DNA of 64,000 nt, taken from NCBI RefSeq assembly GCF_016863475.1, contig NZ_BOOY01000016.1, positions 165,389-229,388 on the forward strand, read 5' to 3'. The stretch comes from Spirilliplanes yamanashiensis (lineage in GTDB: Bacteria; Actinomycetota; Actinomycetes; Mycobacteriales; Micromonosporaceae). Below, one piece after another: positions 34,528 to 42,379 of this stretch (the first letter of the stretch is position 1; every line of letters starts with the position of its first letter). Below the pieces are notes generated by a model, which saw only the letters and a list, made by a program, of their open reading frames with translations, ran no database searches and was not told the origin of the DNA. The translations under genes and the position numbers were made by a program.

Positions 34528-35789
34528 CGCCCGAGCGCGATCCCGCCCGGGCCGCCGTCGAGGCGGTCTGGCGGCTGGAGTCCGCCCGCATCGTGGCCGC
34601 GCTGGCCCGGCTCGTCCGCGACGTGGGCCTCGCCGAGGAGCTGGCCCAGGACGCGCTCGTGGCGGCGCTGACGGAGTGGCCGGAGCGCGGCCTGCCGCCG
34701 AACCCGGCCGGGTGGCTGATGACCACGGCGAAACACCGCGCCATCGACCGGCTGCGCCGCGACGACCGGCTCGCCGCGAACGTCGCCGAGCTGGGCCGCG
34801 CCGCCGAGGCGGACCGGCGCGCGCACGGCCAGGCCGACTTCGACGCCGTGCTGGACTCCGACGCCATCCCCGACGACGTGCTGCGGCTGATCTTCGTCGC
34901 GTGCCACCCGGCGCTGCCCGCCGAGTCGCGGGTGGCGCTGACGCTGCGGGTGCTCGGCGGCCTCACGACGGCCGAGATCGCGCGCGCGTTCGTCGTCGCC
35001 GAGCCCACCGCCGCCCAGCGCATCGTGCGCGCGAAGCGCATCCTGGCCGACCGGCGGATCCCGTTCGCGATCCCGCCGCCCGCCGAGCGCCCGGCGCGGC
35101 TGTCGTCGGTGCTGGAGGTCGTCTACCTGATCTTCAACGAGGGCTACACCGCCACCGCGGGGGACGACTGGCTGCGCCCGGAGCTGACCCACGAGGCCCT
35201 GCGGCTGGGCCGGATGCTCGCCGAGCTGGCGCCGGACGAGCCGGAGGTGCACGGCCTGGTGGCGCTCATGGAGATCCAGGCGTCGCGCAACGCGGCCCGC
35301 ACCGGCCCGGACGGCGAGCCGGTGCCCCTGCTGGAGCAGAACCGGGGCCGGTGGGACCCGCTGCTGATCCGGCGCGGCTACGCCGCCCTGCTGCGCGCCG
35401 AGCGGCCGGGCCGGCCGGTCGGCCCGTACGTACTGCAGGCCGCGATCGCCGCCTGCCACGCCCGCGCCCGCCGGGCCGCGGACACCGACTGGGCCACCAT
35501 CGCCGCCCTGTACGCCACCCTGCACCGGCTCACCCCGACGCCGGTGGTGGAGCTCAACCGCGCCGTCGCCGTCGCCATGGCCGAGGGCCCGCGGCCGGCG
35601 CTGGCGATCGTGGACGCGGTCGCCGGCCACCCGGCGCTGCGCGGCTACCACCTGCTGCCGGCGGTGCGCGGCGACCTGCTGGCCCGGCTCGGCCGGCACG
35701 CCGAGGCCCGGGCCGAGTTCGCCCGGGCGGCCGCCCTGACCCGCAACCGCGCGGAGCGCGACACCCTGCTGCGCCGCGCGGCGCCCTGA
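34524..35789 (+). CDS. COG4941-type ECF RNA polymerase sigma factor with TPR-like tail
   Basis: Predicted 421 residues. Region 2 (about 15-85: 'DVGLAEELAQDALVAALTEW', 'GWLMTTAKHRAIDRLRRD') and region 4 (about 125-175: 'TLRVLGGLTTAEIARAFVV', 'AAQRIVRAKRIL') are followed by a long C-terminal extension with 'FNEGYTATAGDDWLRPEL' and TPR-like helices. This is the YCII-linked ECF group. No anti-sigma gene is seen, and the C-terminal extension is thought to do the controlling in this class. GTG 34524 overlaps the YCII stop. Confidence 0.9.
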   Translation: MTPERDPARAAVEAVWRLESARIVAALARLVRDVGLAEELAQDALVAALTEWPERGLPPNPAGWLMTTAKHRAIDRLRRDDRLAANVAELGRAAEADRRAHGQADFDAVLDSDAIPDDVLRLIFVACHPALPAESRVALTLRVLGGLTTAEIARAFVVAEPTAAQRIVRAKRILADRRIPFAIPPPAERPARLSSVLEVVYLIFNEGYTATAGDDWLRPELTHEALRLGRMLAELAPDEPEVHGLVALMEIQASRNAARTGPDGEPVPLLEQNRGRWDPLLIRRGYAALLRAERPGRPVGPYVLQAAIAACHARARRAADTDWATIAALYATLHRLTPTPVVELNRAVAVAMAEGPRPALAIVDAVAGHPALRGYHLLPAVRGDLLARLGRHAEARAEFARAAALTRNRAERDTLLRRAAP

Positions 35790-35799
35790 CCGCCGGGCG

Positions 35800-37440
35800 T
35801 CACTCGGCGGCGGGCTCCTCCGGCGGCCGCAGCGGCAGCGTGAGGCGGAAGGTCGTGCCCGCGCGGTGCGGGTTCGGGGCGACGGTGATCGTGCCGTGGT
35901 GCCGTTCGGCGACGAGCAGCGCGGTGGCCAGGCCGAGGCCGGCGCCCGGGATGGAGCGCTCGGTGGTGACCGCGCCGCGGAAGAACCGGTCGAAGACGTG
36001 CGGGCGCTCGTGCGGCGGCACGCCGACACCGGTGTCGGTGACCTCCAGCGTGGCGTCGGCGCCGGTCGCGGTGAGGCGCACGGTGATCGTCCCGCCCGCG
36101 GGCGTGTAGGTGACGGCGTTGTCGAGCAGCGTGCCGACGACCTGGGCGAGCCGGTCGGGGTCGCCGTGCATCGCGACGCGGTCGGGCAGGTCCGCCGTGA
36201 CGATGAGGCCCTTGGCGTGCGCGCCGGCCTCGGCGTCGCGCACGCTGGCGGCGACGACCGCGGCGAGGTTGATCTCCAGCGGCTCGATGGTGGCGTGGCC
36301 GGAGTCCAGCGCGGACAGGTCGAGCAGGGCCTCGACCAGGCGGCGCAGCCGGTCGCTGCCGCGCTGGGCGGCGGCGACCATCGGCAGGGCGTCGGCGAGC
36401 GGGGACTGCGGGTCGCTGTCGCCGACGAGTTCCAGGTAGGACGCGATGATGGTCAGCGGGCTGCGCAGCTCGTGGCCGACGAGGTTGAGGTACTCGTCCT
36501 TGCTGCGGGTGAGCGCGCGCTGCAGCTCCTCGGCGCGGCGCGCCTCCGTGATGTCGTGGAATACCGACACGGCGCCGAGCCGCCGGCCGCCCCCCTCGGT
36601 GATCGGGTGACCGTTGACCCGGAACAGCCGGCGTCCCTGCCCGGCGACGTGGATGACCTGCTCGTCGCCGCGGACCTGCTCGCCGTCCAGCGCCCGCAGC
36701 AGCGGCATCCGCTCGGCGGTGACCGGCGCGCCGTCGGGCCGGGTCACCGGCACCCGGGCGGCCCACTCGCGGGCGCACTCCCCCACCGCCTCGATGCCGA
36801 GCCGCGACCGCAGCGACCGGTTGACGACGATGAGCCGGCCGTCCGCGTCGCACGCGACCACGCCGGTGTCGAGGCTGTCGAGCAGGGTGTCGAGGAAGTT
36901 GCGCTGGCGCCGTTCGGCCTCGCGGGCGAGCTGCTCGCCGACGAAGGTGGTGCACGCCTGGGCCCCGTCGTCCACGGCGGCCAGCTCGCCGGCCTCCCAC
37001 TCGCGGGGCCGCTCGTCCATGACGGCGCAGACCCCGACGACGGCGCCGGCCGGGTCGCGCACGGGGAAACCGGCGTAGCAGCGCAGCCCGACGGTGCGGG
37101 CGGGGGCGTCAGCGGGCACCCGCACGTCCGCGTCGACGTCCGTGATGATCAGCGGGAGCCGGGTCCGCAGCACGATGCCGGCCAGCGTCGAGGAGACCGC
37201 CACCGGCCGCATCCGCTGGAACCCGGCGGGCAACTGGTGGCCGCCGATGAGGTTGAGCTGGCCGCCGTCGACGAGGTGGATGGCGGCCGTGCGGGCGCGC
37301 GCGCCCCGCGCCGTGAGGGCGGCGAGCCGGTCGGCGGCGGTCTGCGACATGCCTCCGGAGCGCAGCTCCATCGCGCCCACGGCCACGTCGTCCTCCGCGG
37401 CCGACGGGTACGCGTGCCCCGTGTCGCTCCATGCCGTCAT
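35800..37440 (-). CDS. GAF-PAS sensor histidine kinase
   Basis: Predicted 546 residues with no membrane span. An N-terminal GAF domain (about 30-175, 'LRCYAGFPVRDPAGAVVGV'), a PAS domain (about 185-300, 'LDSLDTGVVACDADGRL', 'VSVFHDITEARRAEEL'), a HisKA domain with phospho-His in 'VGHELRSPLTIIASYL' and an HATPase domain with N box 'LLDNAVTYTPAGG', G1 'VTDTGVGVP' and G2 'GAGLGLATAL'. No response regulator is adjacent, so its target is elsewhere. ATG 37440 has AAGGG nine bases upstream. Convergent with the sigma factor gene, 10 bases apart. Confidence 0.92.
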   Translation of the reverse strand: MTAWSDTGHAYPSAAEDDVAVGAMELRSGGMSQTAADRLAALTARGARARTAAIHLVDGGQLNLIGGHQLPAGFQRMRPVAVSSTLAGIVLRTRLPLIITDVDADVRVPADAPARTVGLRCYAGFPVRDPAGAVVGVCAVMDERPREWEAGELAAVDDGAQACTTFVGEQLAREAERRQRNFLDTLLDSLDTGVVACDADGRLIVVNRSLRSRLGIEAVGECAREWAARVPVTRPDGAPVTAERMPLLRALDGEQVRGDEQVIHVAGQGRRLFRVNGHPITEGGGRRLGAVSVFHDITEARRAEELQRALTRSKDEYLNLVGHELRSPLTIIASYLELVGDSDPQSPLADALPMVAAAQRGSDRLRRLVEALLDLSALDSGHATIEPLEINLAAVVAASVRDAEAGAHAKGLIVTADLPDRVAMHGDPDRLAQVVGTLLDNAVTYTPAGGTITVRLTATGADATLEVTDTGVGVPPHERPHVFDRFFRGAVTTERSIPGAGLGLATALLVAERHHGTITVAPNPHRAGTTFRLTLPLRPPEEPAAE

Positions 37441-37647
37441 AACTCGTCGCCCTTACCCAGCCACTAAATGCTCAAACCTTATGTATACGGCAAATCGCCC
37501 TAAGGGGTACACCGAGCGGGCTCGTCGTCACCCCTCGTCCGGGTTTGGGCCGGCACCCCAGGGAAGGCCGCCGCAGCACCGCCGAGCCCGTCCGCGCCGG
37601 CCGGCGCCCGGACGGGCTCACCCCACCCCGTGAACGAGGAGGACACG

Positions 37648-37884
37648 ATGACCGCAGAGCACGGGTCCGGCCACGAGGCGGTCGAGCGGGGTGCCGCCGA
37701 GGACGGCGCGGACGCGCCCCTGACCCCCAGGGAGGTGGCGGCCGGCAACCGGCCGCCGAGCGCCCCCGGGCCGGACTCCGACGACGAGGTGACCGGCGGG
37801 GACGGCGCGGGCACGGCCGGCGGGTCGTCCGGCGGCAGCGGCGGCGGGTCGGGCATGCCGGGGCACCCCGACGCCGCGGACTGA
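37648..37884 (+). CDS. Small acidic disordered protein
   Basis: Predicted 78 residues, acidic and Gly/Ser/Asp-rich ('GGSSGGSGGGSGMPG' near the end), with no hydrophobic segment; almost certainly disordered. No family recognised. The reason to accept it is GAGGAGG seven bases before ATG 37648 and a strong terminator right after its stop. A GGGTAC hexamer at 37505-37510 lies 138 bases upstream but its -35 spacing is poor. It faces the AI-2E gene. Confidence 0.6.
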   Translation: MTAEHGSGHEAVERGAAEDGADAPLTPREVAAGNRPPSAPGPDSDDEVTGGDGAGTAGGSSGGSGGGSGMPGHPDAAD

Positions 37885-37902
37885 GCCGCGGACTGAGCGG
37901 GT

Positions 37903-37944
37903 CCGGGCCTCCGGCGGGCACACCCGTGCCCGCCGGAGGCCCGG
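37903..37944. terminator. Two-way hairpin terminator
   Basis: Two perfect 19-base complementary arms (37903-37921 and 37926-37944) enclose a four-base loop between two convergent genes, two bases from the AI-2E stop. No U-tract is present, as is usual for actinobacterial hairpin terminators. Confidence 0.85.
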
Positions 37945-37945
37945 C

Positions 37946-39298
37946 TCAGCGCGCCGCGGAGGGCTGCGTCTGTTCGGCGTCCGTAGAGTCGGCGGTCGAG
38001 GGCAGGCCGCCCTCGCGGTCGGCGCGGCGGTCGGCCTCCTCGGCCTCGTCCTCGGCGTCGTCCGGGTCGGCCGGGCGGGTGCCCGGGGGCTCCCGGTCCG
38101 GGGTGGGCTCGCCCGACGGGTGGTCGCGCAGGTAGCGCACCGCGGTGTTGACGACCGCGAGCAGCGGGACGGCCACGAGGCCGCCGACGATGCCCGCGGT
38201 CACGATGCCGGTGGCGATCGCCAGGATGACGGCCAGCGGGTGCAACGCCACCGCCCGGCCCATGATGAGCGGCTGCAGGACGTGGCCCTCCAGCTGTTGC
38301 ACGGCGATGACGATCAGCAGGATCACCAGCGCGCTGACCGGCCCCTGCGTCACCAGGGCCACGAGCACGGCGACCGCGCCCGAGACCGTGGCGCCGACGA
38401 CCGGGATGAACGCGCCGAGGAACACGAGCGCGGCCAGCGGCAGGGCCAGCGGCACGTCCAGGATGACCAGGCCGATGCCGATGCCGACCGCGTCCACGAA
38501 CGCGACCAGCACGGTGGCCCGCACGTACGAGATCAGGGTGTGCCACGAGTAGTGGCCCGCCCGCGCCACCGGGACCCGGGCCGGGCGCGGCAGCAGCCGG
38601 CACAGGAACGTCCAGATCCGGTCGCCGTCGCGCAGGAAGAAGAACAGGGTGAACATCACCAGGAAGAAGCCGGTGACGACGTGGCCGAGCGTGGTCGCGG
38701 TGCTCAGCGCCCCGGCGGTCAGCGCGCCCTGGTTCTCGGTCAGCTGCTGCTGACCGCGCTCCAGCAGGTCGCTGAAGCGCTGGTCGCTGATCTTCAGCGG
38801 CCCGCGGGCCAGCCAGTCCTGCACCTCGTCGACGCCCTGGCGCACCTGGGTGGCGAGGTCGTCGAACTGCGACACGAACGTCTGGACGATCAGGCCCAGC
38901 GTGCCGAAGACCGCGACCAGGCCGGTGACCAGCACCAGCCCCGCGGCGAGCGAGTCGCGCATGCCGCGCCGGTGCAGGGCGGCGGCCGCGGGCTGCAGCA
39001 GCGCGGCGAGCAGCAGCGCCACCGCGATCGGGATGACCACGACCGTCAGCATGCTGATCACGCGGAGGAGCACGTACACGCCGGCGACGAGCAGGATGAG
39101 CCGCCACGACCAGGCCGCCGCGACCTGGATGCCGCGCGGCACCAGCTCCCGCTCGCCGGACCGGTCCGGCTCGACGACCAGCACCTGCGCCTCGCGCCCG
39201 TTCAGGCCGGAGTCGTTGAACGGAGGCGGGCCCGTCCGCTGCGCGGCCTGCAGGCGCGCCCTCGCCCGCTCCCGCACTGTCGCCGTCCACCGCCGCAC
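37946..39298 (-). CDS. AI-2E family transporter (PerM-like)
   Basis: Predicted 450-residue membrane protein with about eight spans. 'VVIPIAVALLLAALLQP', 'FFLVMFTLFFFLRDGDRIW' and 'GLVILDVPLALPLAALVFLGAFIPVVGATVSG' region with 'QQLEGHVLQPLIMGRAVALHPL' are classical for the family. The C-terminal 60 residues are a charged tail. The longest frame starts at 39391, upstream of the GGGTAC promoter, so an internal start is needed; GTG 39298 has AAGGGG nine bases upstream, GTG 39307 is the alternative. Transported substrate is unknown; the promoter type suggests stress expression. Confidence 0.88.
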   Translation of the reverse strand: MRRWTATVRERARARLQAAQRTGPPPFNDSGLNGREAQVLVVEPDRSGERELVPRGIQVAAAWSWRLILLVAGVYVLLRVISMLTVVVIPIAVALLLAALLQPAAAALHRRGMRDSLAAGLVLVTGLVAVFGTLGLIVQTFVSQFDDLATQVRQGVDEVQDWLARGPLKISDQRFSDLLERGQQQLTENQGALTAGALSTATTLGHVVTGFFLVMFTLFFFLRDGDRIWTFLCRLLPRPARVPVARAGHYSWHTLISYVRATVLVAFVDAVGIGIGLVILDVPLALPLAALVFLGAFIPVVGATVSGAVAVLVALVTQGPVSALVILLIVIAVQQLEGHVLQPLIMGRAVALHPLAVILAIATGIVTAGIVGGLVAVPLLAVVNTAVRYLRDHPSGEPTPDREPPGTRPADPDDAEDEAEEADRRADREGGLPSTADSTDAEQTQPSAAR

Positions 39299-39354
39299 GC
39301 CGGCCACCCCCTTCGGGCTCGACGACAGGAGGCGCCGTCGATATCGGATGGTGA

Positions 39355-39379
39355 GTACCCTCCGGCGCCCCGCTGACAC
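39355..39379 (-). promoter_or_regulatory. Sigma-B-type promoter of the AI-2E gene
   Basis: Minus strand GTGT (39379-39376), 15 bases, GGGTAC (39360-39355), fitting GNNT-N14-16-GGGTAC/T. Predicted start near 39348 gives a leader of about 50 bases. The bases after GGGTAC (TCACC) are identical to those at the csbD promoter. Confidence 0.65.
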
Positions 39380-39445
39380 CCGTCCGGACACGCGAAGGCA
39401 CGTGCGGCGATGCGCCGCACGTGCCTCGTCGGGTGAGTGCCGGGA

Positions 39446-39619
39446 TCAGGACTTGAAGGCGTCCTTGATCTTCTCGCCGGCCTGCTTGACGTTCGACTTC
39501 GTCTGGTCGGTCCGGCCCTCTGCCTCGAGCTGCTCGTCGTCGGTGGCCCTGCCCAGGCCCTCCTTGACCTTGCCGCCCAGTTCCTCGGACTTGTTGTCGA
39601 TCTTGTCGTCCATGCCCAT
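39446..39619 (-). CDS. CsbD-family stress protein
   Basis: Predicted 57 residues: 'DKIDNKSEELGGKVKEGLGR', 'DEQLEAEGRTDQTKSNVKQA' and 'GEKIKDAFKS', the full CsbD domain, a small hydrophilic helical protein induced by general stress in many bacteria; the founding Bacillus member is sigma-B dependent. ATG 39619 has GAGGAG about eight bases upstream. It has its own sigma-B-type promoter, matching the one driving the AI-2E gene. Confidence 0.93.
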   Translation of the reverse strand: MGMDDKIDNKSEELGGKVKEGLGRATDDEQLEAEGRTDQTKSNVKQAGEKIKDAFKS

Positions 39620-39677
39620 GTCGAGCTCCTCAGGTCCAGGTCGACTGCGGATCGCGGCCGAACGCTTCACAGGGTGA

Positions 39678-39702
39678 GTACCCGCTCGGCCGCCACCCAA
39701 TC
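39678..39702 (-). promoter_or_regulatory. Sigma-B-type promoter of csbD
   Basis: Minus strand GATT (39702-39699), 15 bases, GGGTAC (39683-39678), fitting the GNNT-N14-16-GGGTAC/T consensus. The predicted start near 39671 leaves a leader of about 52 bases with a good ribosome site. Confidence 0.7.
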
Positions 39703-39721
39703 CCGTCCCGCGCGGTCCGGC

Positions 39722-40344
39722 TCAGCCCACCTCGACCACGACGCGGCCCGTGGTGTCGACGGCGCCGCGCGCGACCAGCCCGGCCGGCTCCTCCGCCGCC
39801 GCCCGCACCACCTCCGGCCGGCGCGACCGGTACAGCCCCCCGTGCAGCCCGAGGACGCCGTAGTTCTTCACCAGGGCATGGTTGGCGGCCGCCCGCGGGA
39901 TGTCGCCCGCCGCGAACGCCGCCCCGCCGACCGGGTCGTACACGACGTCGGCGCCGCCCGGCCCGCACGCCTCCCGCAGGGCGGCCACGAACGACGCGGG
40001 ATCGGAGTGGGCGGTGCGGTCGACGACCACCTCGGCGCCGAGCCGCCGCGCCACCGCCGCCTTGTCCGGCCCGCCGGCCACGCCGACGACCCGGGCGCCG
40101 GCCGCCGCGCCGAGCTGCACCGCCGCGCTGCCGACCCCGCCCGCGGCGGCGTGCACGAGCAGCGTCTCCCCGGCCCGCAGGCCGGCGCGGTGGTGCAGGC
40201 CGACCCAGCCGTCTGGCACGCCACGAACAGGGCCGCGGCGCGGACGTCGTCCACCTCGGACGGGGCCGGGTACAGGTGGGCGGCGTCGGCCAGCGCGTAC
40301 TCGGCGAGGGCGCCGTGGGGCAGCGCCCGGGCCGCCGGGCGGTC
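39722..40344 (-). pseudogene. Truncated, frameshifted quinone oxidoreductase (MDR family)
   Basis: Begins abruptly in the same frame right after the kinase TAG stop with 'DRPAARALPHGALAEYALAD', a mid-protein motif of zinc-free alcohol-dehydrogenase-like quinone oxidoreductases; the first 70 or so residues are absent. The frame shifts at about 40205-40212 (after 'FVACQT'), then continues 'GWVGLHHRAGLRAGETLLVH' and 'AAAGGVGSAAVQLGAAAGA' (NADPH site). The C-terminal part is also shortened between 'GGLYRSRRPEVV' and 'TTGRVVVEVG'. No start codon or ribosome site is evident. A decayed gene in which the upstream break coincides with the end of the kinase gene. Confidence 0.8.
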
Positions 40345-41967
40345 CTACTTCTCCGGCTTGCCGGGCTTCTCGGGCTTCTCCTTCTTGTCCTTCTTCTCGG
40401 GCTTCTCGGGCTTCGCCGGCTCGTCCGCCGCCGGGGCGGGCCCGGCCTGCGTGCCGGTGTCCGTCGCCGCCGGCTCGCCGGGGTTCCGGGCCGGCTGCTC
40501 CGCCGCTCCCCCACCCGTGGAGCGGGCGGGCGCGGTGGTGCGGACCACCGGGGCGCCCGCGAACGCGACCTCCGTCGCGCACTCCCGCCCGTTCAGCCGC
40601 GGCGCGCTGGGCGCCGTCCACTGGCCGGCGAAGGCGCCGTCGAAGCCGGTCGCGACGCTCCGGCCCGCGGGCAGCCGCTCGCCGGAGGCCTCGACGAGGG
40701 TGCCGTCCTGCCGCCACTGGTGCGACCAGCCGCGCAGCACCCGCTGGCCGGCCGGGACGGTGAAGGCGACCCGCCACGGCGCGACGTCCGCCGGACCGGT
40801 GTGGGTGACGGTGACGGCGGTCGCGGCCCGGCCGCCGGTGACGGAGCGGACGGTGTACCGGACGGTGCAGCGCGGATCTCCGGCGGGTGCGGCGGCGGGC
40901 GCCGGCGCGGCCGCCGGTCCCGCGGCGGCGGCGGCCGGCGCCGGGGTGTCGGCGCCGCCGCGGCCGAGCAGCGCGGTGGCTCCGGCGGTGACGGCGCCCA
41001 GCAGGAGCGCGGCCACCACGGCGGTGCGCCGGGTCCGCAGCCCGCCACGACGCCGCGCCGGTGCGGGCGCGGGTGGGGGGTGCGCGACGGTCGTCTCGCC
41101 GTCCGGCTCCGCGGGCCCCGCCCCGGCGAGCAGGTCGCCGGTGACGGGCACGCCGGCCGCGGTGAACAGGGCCTGCGCGACCTCGGCGGCGGCCGGCCGG
41201 TCCGCCGGGTCCTTCGCCAGGCAGCGGTGGCACAGCGCGCGCAGCTCCGCCGGCGCGACGGCCGTGTCGGGCAGCGGCGCCGGCTCCCGGTACAGGTGGG
41301 CGCGCAGCATCTCCGTCGTCGTCGACGTCTGCCAGGGCAGGCGGCCGGCCAGCATCTGGTAGATGAGCAGGCCCAGGGCGTACACGTCGCTGGCGGGCAC
41401 CACCGCGGCCCCCGCGAGCCGCTCCGGGGCCAGGTAGGCGGGGGTGCCGAGCAGTTCGCCGCCCGCGCCGTCGGCCTGCCCGGCCAGCGCCGAGATGCCG
41501 AAGTCGACCAGCTTCACCCCGGCCGAGGTGACCATGACGTTGCCCGGCTTGACGTCGCGATGCACGACGCCGCGCTCGTGGGCGGCCGCCAGCGCCGCGG
41601 CGACCTGGCCGCACACCAGGGCGGTGAGCCGCCACGGCTGCGGACCGCCGGTCAGCAGCTGGCCGACCGTCCGGCCGTCGACCAGCTCCATGACGACGAA
41701 CGGCGTGCGCGGGCGCCCGGGCACCTGCCACTCGCCGTAGTCGTACACGCCGACGACGTGCGGGTGGCGCAGCTGCCCGGCGGCCCGCGCCTCGGCGCGC
41801 AGGTGCCGCAGCACGGCGGCGTCGGCCGCCAACCGCGGCGACAGGACCTTGACGGCGACGTCGCGGTCGAGCACCTCGTCGTGGGCGCGCCACACCACGG
41901 ACATGCCGCCCGTGCCGAGCAGCTCGACCAGCCGGTAACGGTTCGCGACGACGGCGCCGGTGTCCAT
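40345..41967 (-). CDS. Transmembrane Ser/Thr protein kinase with CBM2-like extracellular domain
   Basis: Predicted 540 residues. Cytosolic kinase domain (about 10-270): Gly loop 'LGTGGMSVVW', Lys40, 'HRDVKPGN' with Asp138, 'DFG' 155-157, 'GTPAYLAPERL'. A single span at about 315-335 leads to an Ala/Pro linker and an exported domain (about 367-463) bounded by two Cys, with 'VTVTHTGPADVAPWRVAFTV' and 'LRGWSHQWRQDG', which looks like a family 2 carbohydrate-binding module. The tail is Lys/Glu/Pro-rich ('KPEKPEKKDKKEK'). ATG 41967 overlaps the PRC gene stop by one base. Its stop abuts the oxidoreductase remnant, so the tail may have been altered. Likely senses a wall or extracellular polysaccharide. 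Confidence 0.88.
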   Translation of the reverse strand: MDTGAVVANRYRLVELLGTGGMSVVWRAHDEVLDRDVAVKVLSPRLAADAAVLRHLRAEARAAGQLRHPHVVGVYDYGEWQVPGRPRTPFVVMELVDGRTVGQLLTGGPQPWRLTALVCGQVAAALAAAHERGVVHRDVKPGNVMVTSAGVKLVDFGISALAGQADGAGGELLGTPAYLAPERLAGAAVVPASDVYALGLLIYQMLAGRLPWQTSTTTEMLRAHLYREPAPLPDTAVAPAELRALCHRCLAKDPADRPAAAEVAQALFTAAGVPVTGDLLAGAGPAEPDGETTVAHPPPAPAPARRRGGLRTRRTAVVAALLLGAVTAGATALLGRGGADTPAPAAAAAGPAAAPAPAAAPAGDPRCTVRYTVRSVTGGRAATAVTVTHTGPADVAPWRVAFTVPAGQRVLRGWSHQWRQDGTLVEASGERLPAGRSVATGFDGAFAGQWTAPSAPRLNGRECATEVAFAGAPVVRTTAPARSTGGGAAEQPARNPGEPAATDTGTQAGPAPAADEPAKPEKPEKKDKKEKPEKPGKPEK

Positions 41968-42317
41968 CAGCGGCGCGCCAGCCGCCGCCCGGTGGCGCCG
42001 TCGTACGGCAGCCCGTAGTGCTCGAACACGGCCGGTTCGTCGGCCGCGGTCAGCTCCCCGTCGGTGTCGATGGCGGGGGCGTCGGACACGATCTTCTTGT
42101 CGTAGCGCACCCGGACGGCGTTCGGCGACACGGTCGCCCCGGCCACGGGCACGAAGACGAGCCGGTACCGGCCGATGAAGCCGACCCGCACCGTGACGAA
42201 CGACGGCTGGTCGGTGGTCGTGTCGACGTACACGCCCTCCAGCTCGCCGATCTTGTCGCCGGCCGGGTCGATGACCTTCTCGCCGTGCCAGTCGCGCAAA
42301 TTCTCAGCAGGGAACAT
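41967..42317 (-). CDS. PRC-barrel domain protein
   Basis: Predicted 116 residues. 'WHGEKVIDPAGDKIGELEGVYVDTTTDQPSFVTVRVGF' covers the PRC barrel (given here as the run from about residue 10 to 47), followed by 'RLVFVPVAGATVSPNAVRV' and 'YDKKIVSDAPAIDTDGELTA'. Cytosolic, no membrane segment. Such proteins are thought to be adaptors or stress proteins. ATG 42317 is the only sensible start but lacks a good ribosome site; the gene is 62 bases downstream of the lyase stop. It is immediately followed by the kinase start, so the two may be co-expressed. Confidence 0.82.
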   Translation of the reverse strand: MFPAENLRDWHGEKVIDPAGDKIGELEGVYVDTTTDQPSFVTVRVGFIGRYRLVFVPVAGATVSPNAVRVRYDKKIVSDAPAIDTDGELTAADEPAVFEHYGLPYDGATGRRLARR

Positions 42318-42379
42318 GCCGTACCAGATGCCCCACCGCGCCCGGCGGAAACGCGTCGCGGTCCCGCCGCCGCCACCGG

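Noticed and set aside
37483..37510. GTAT...GGGTAC upstream of the small acidic protein gene as a further sigma-B-type promoter
   Set aside because: Spacing is 18 bases, outside the 14-16 range, and the site is 138 bases before the start codon; too weak to list.
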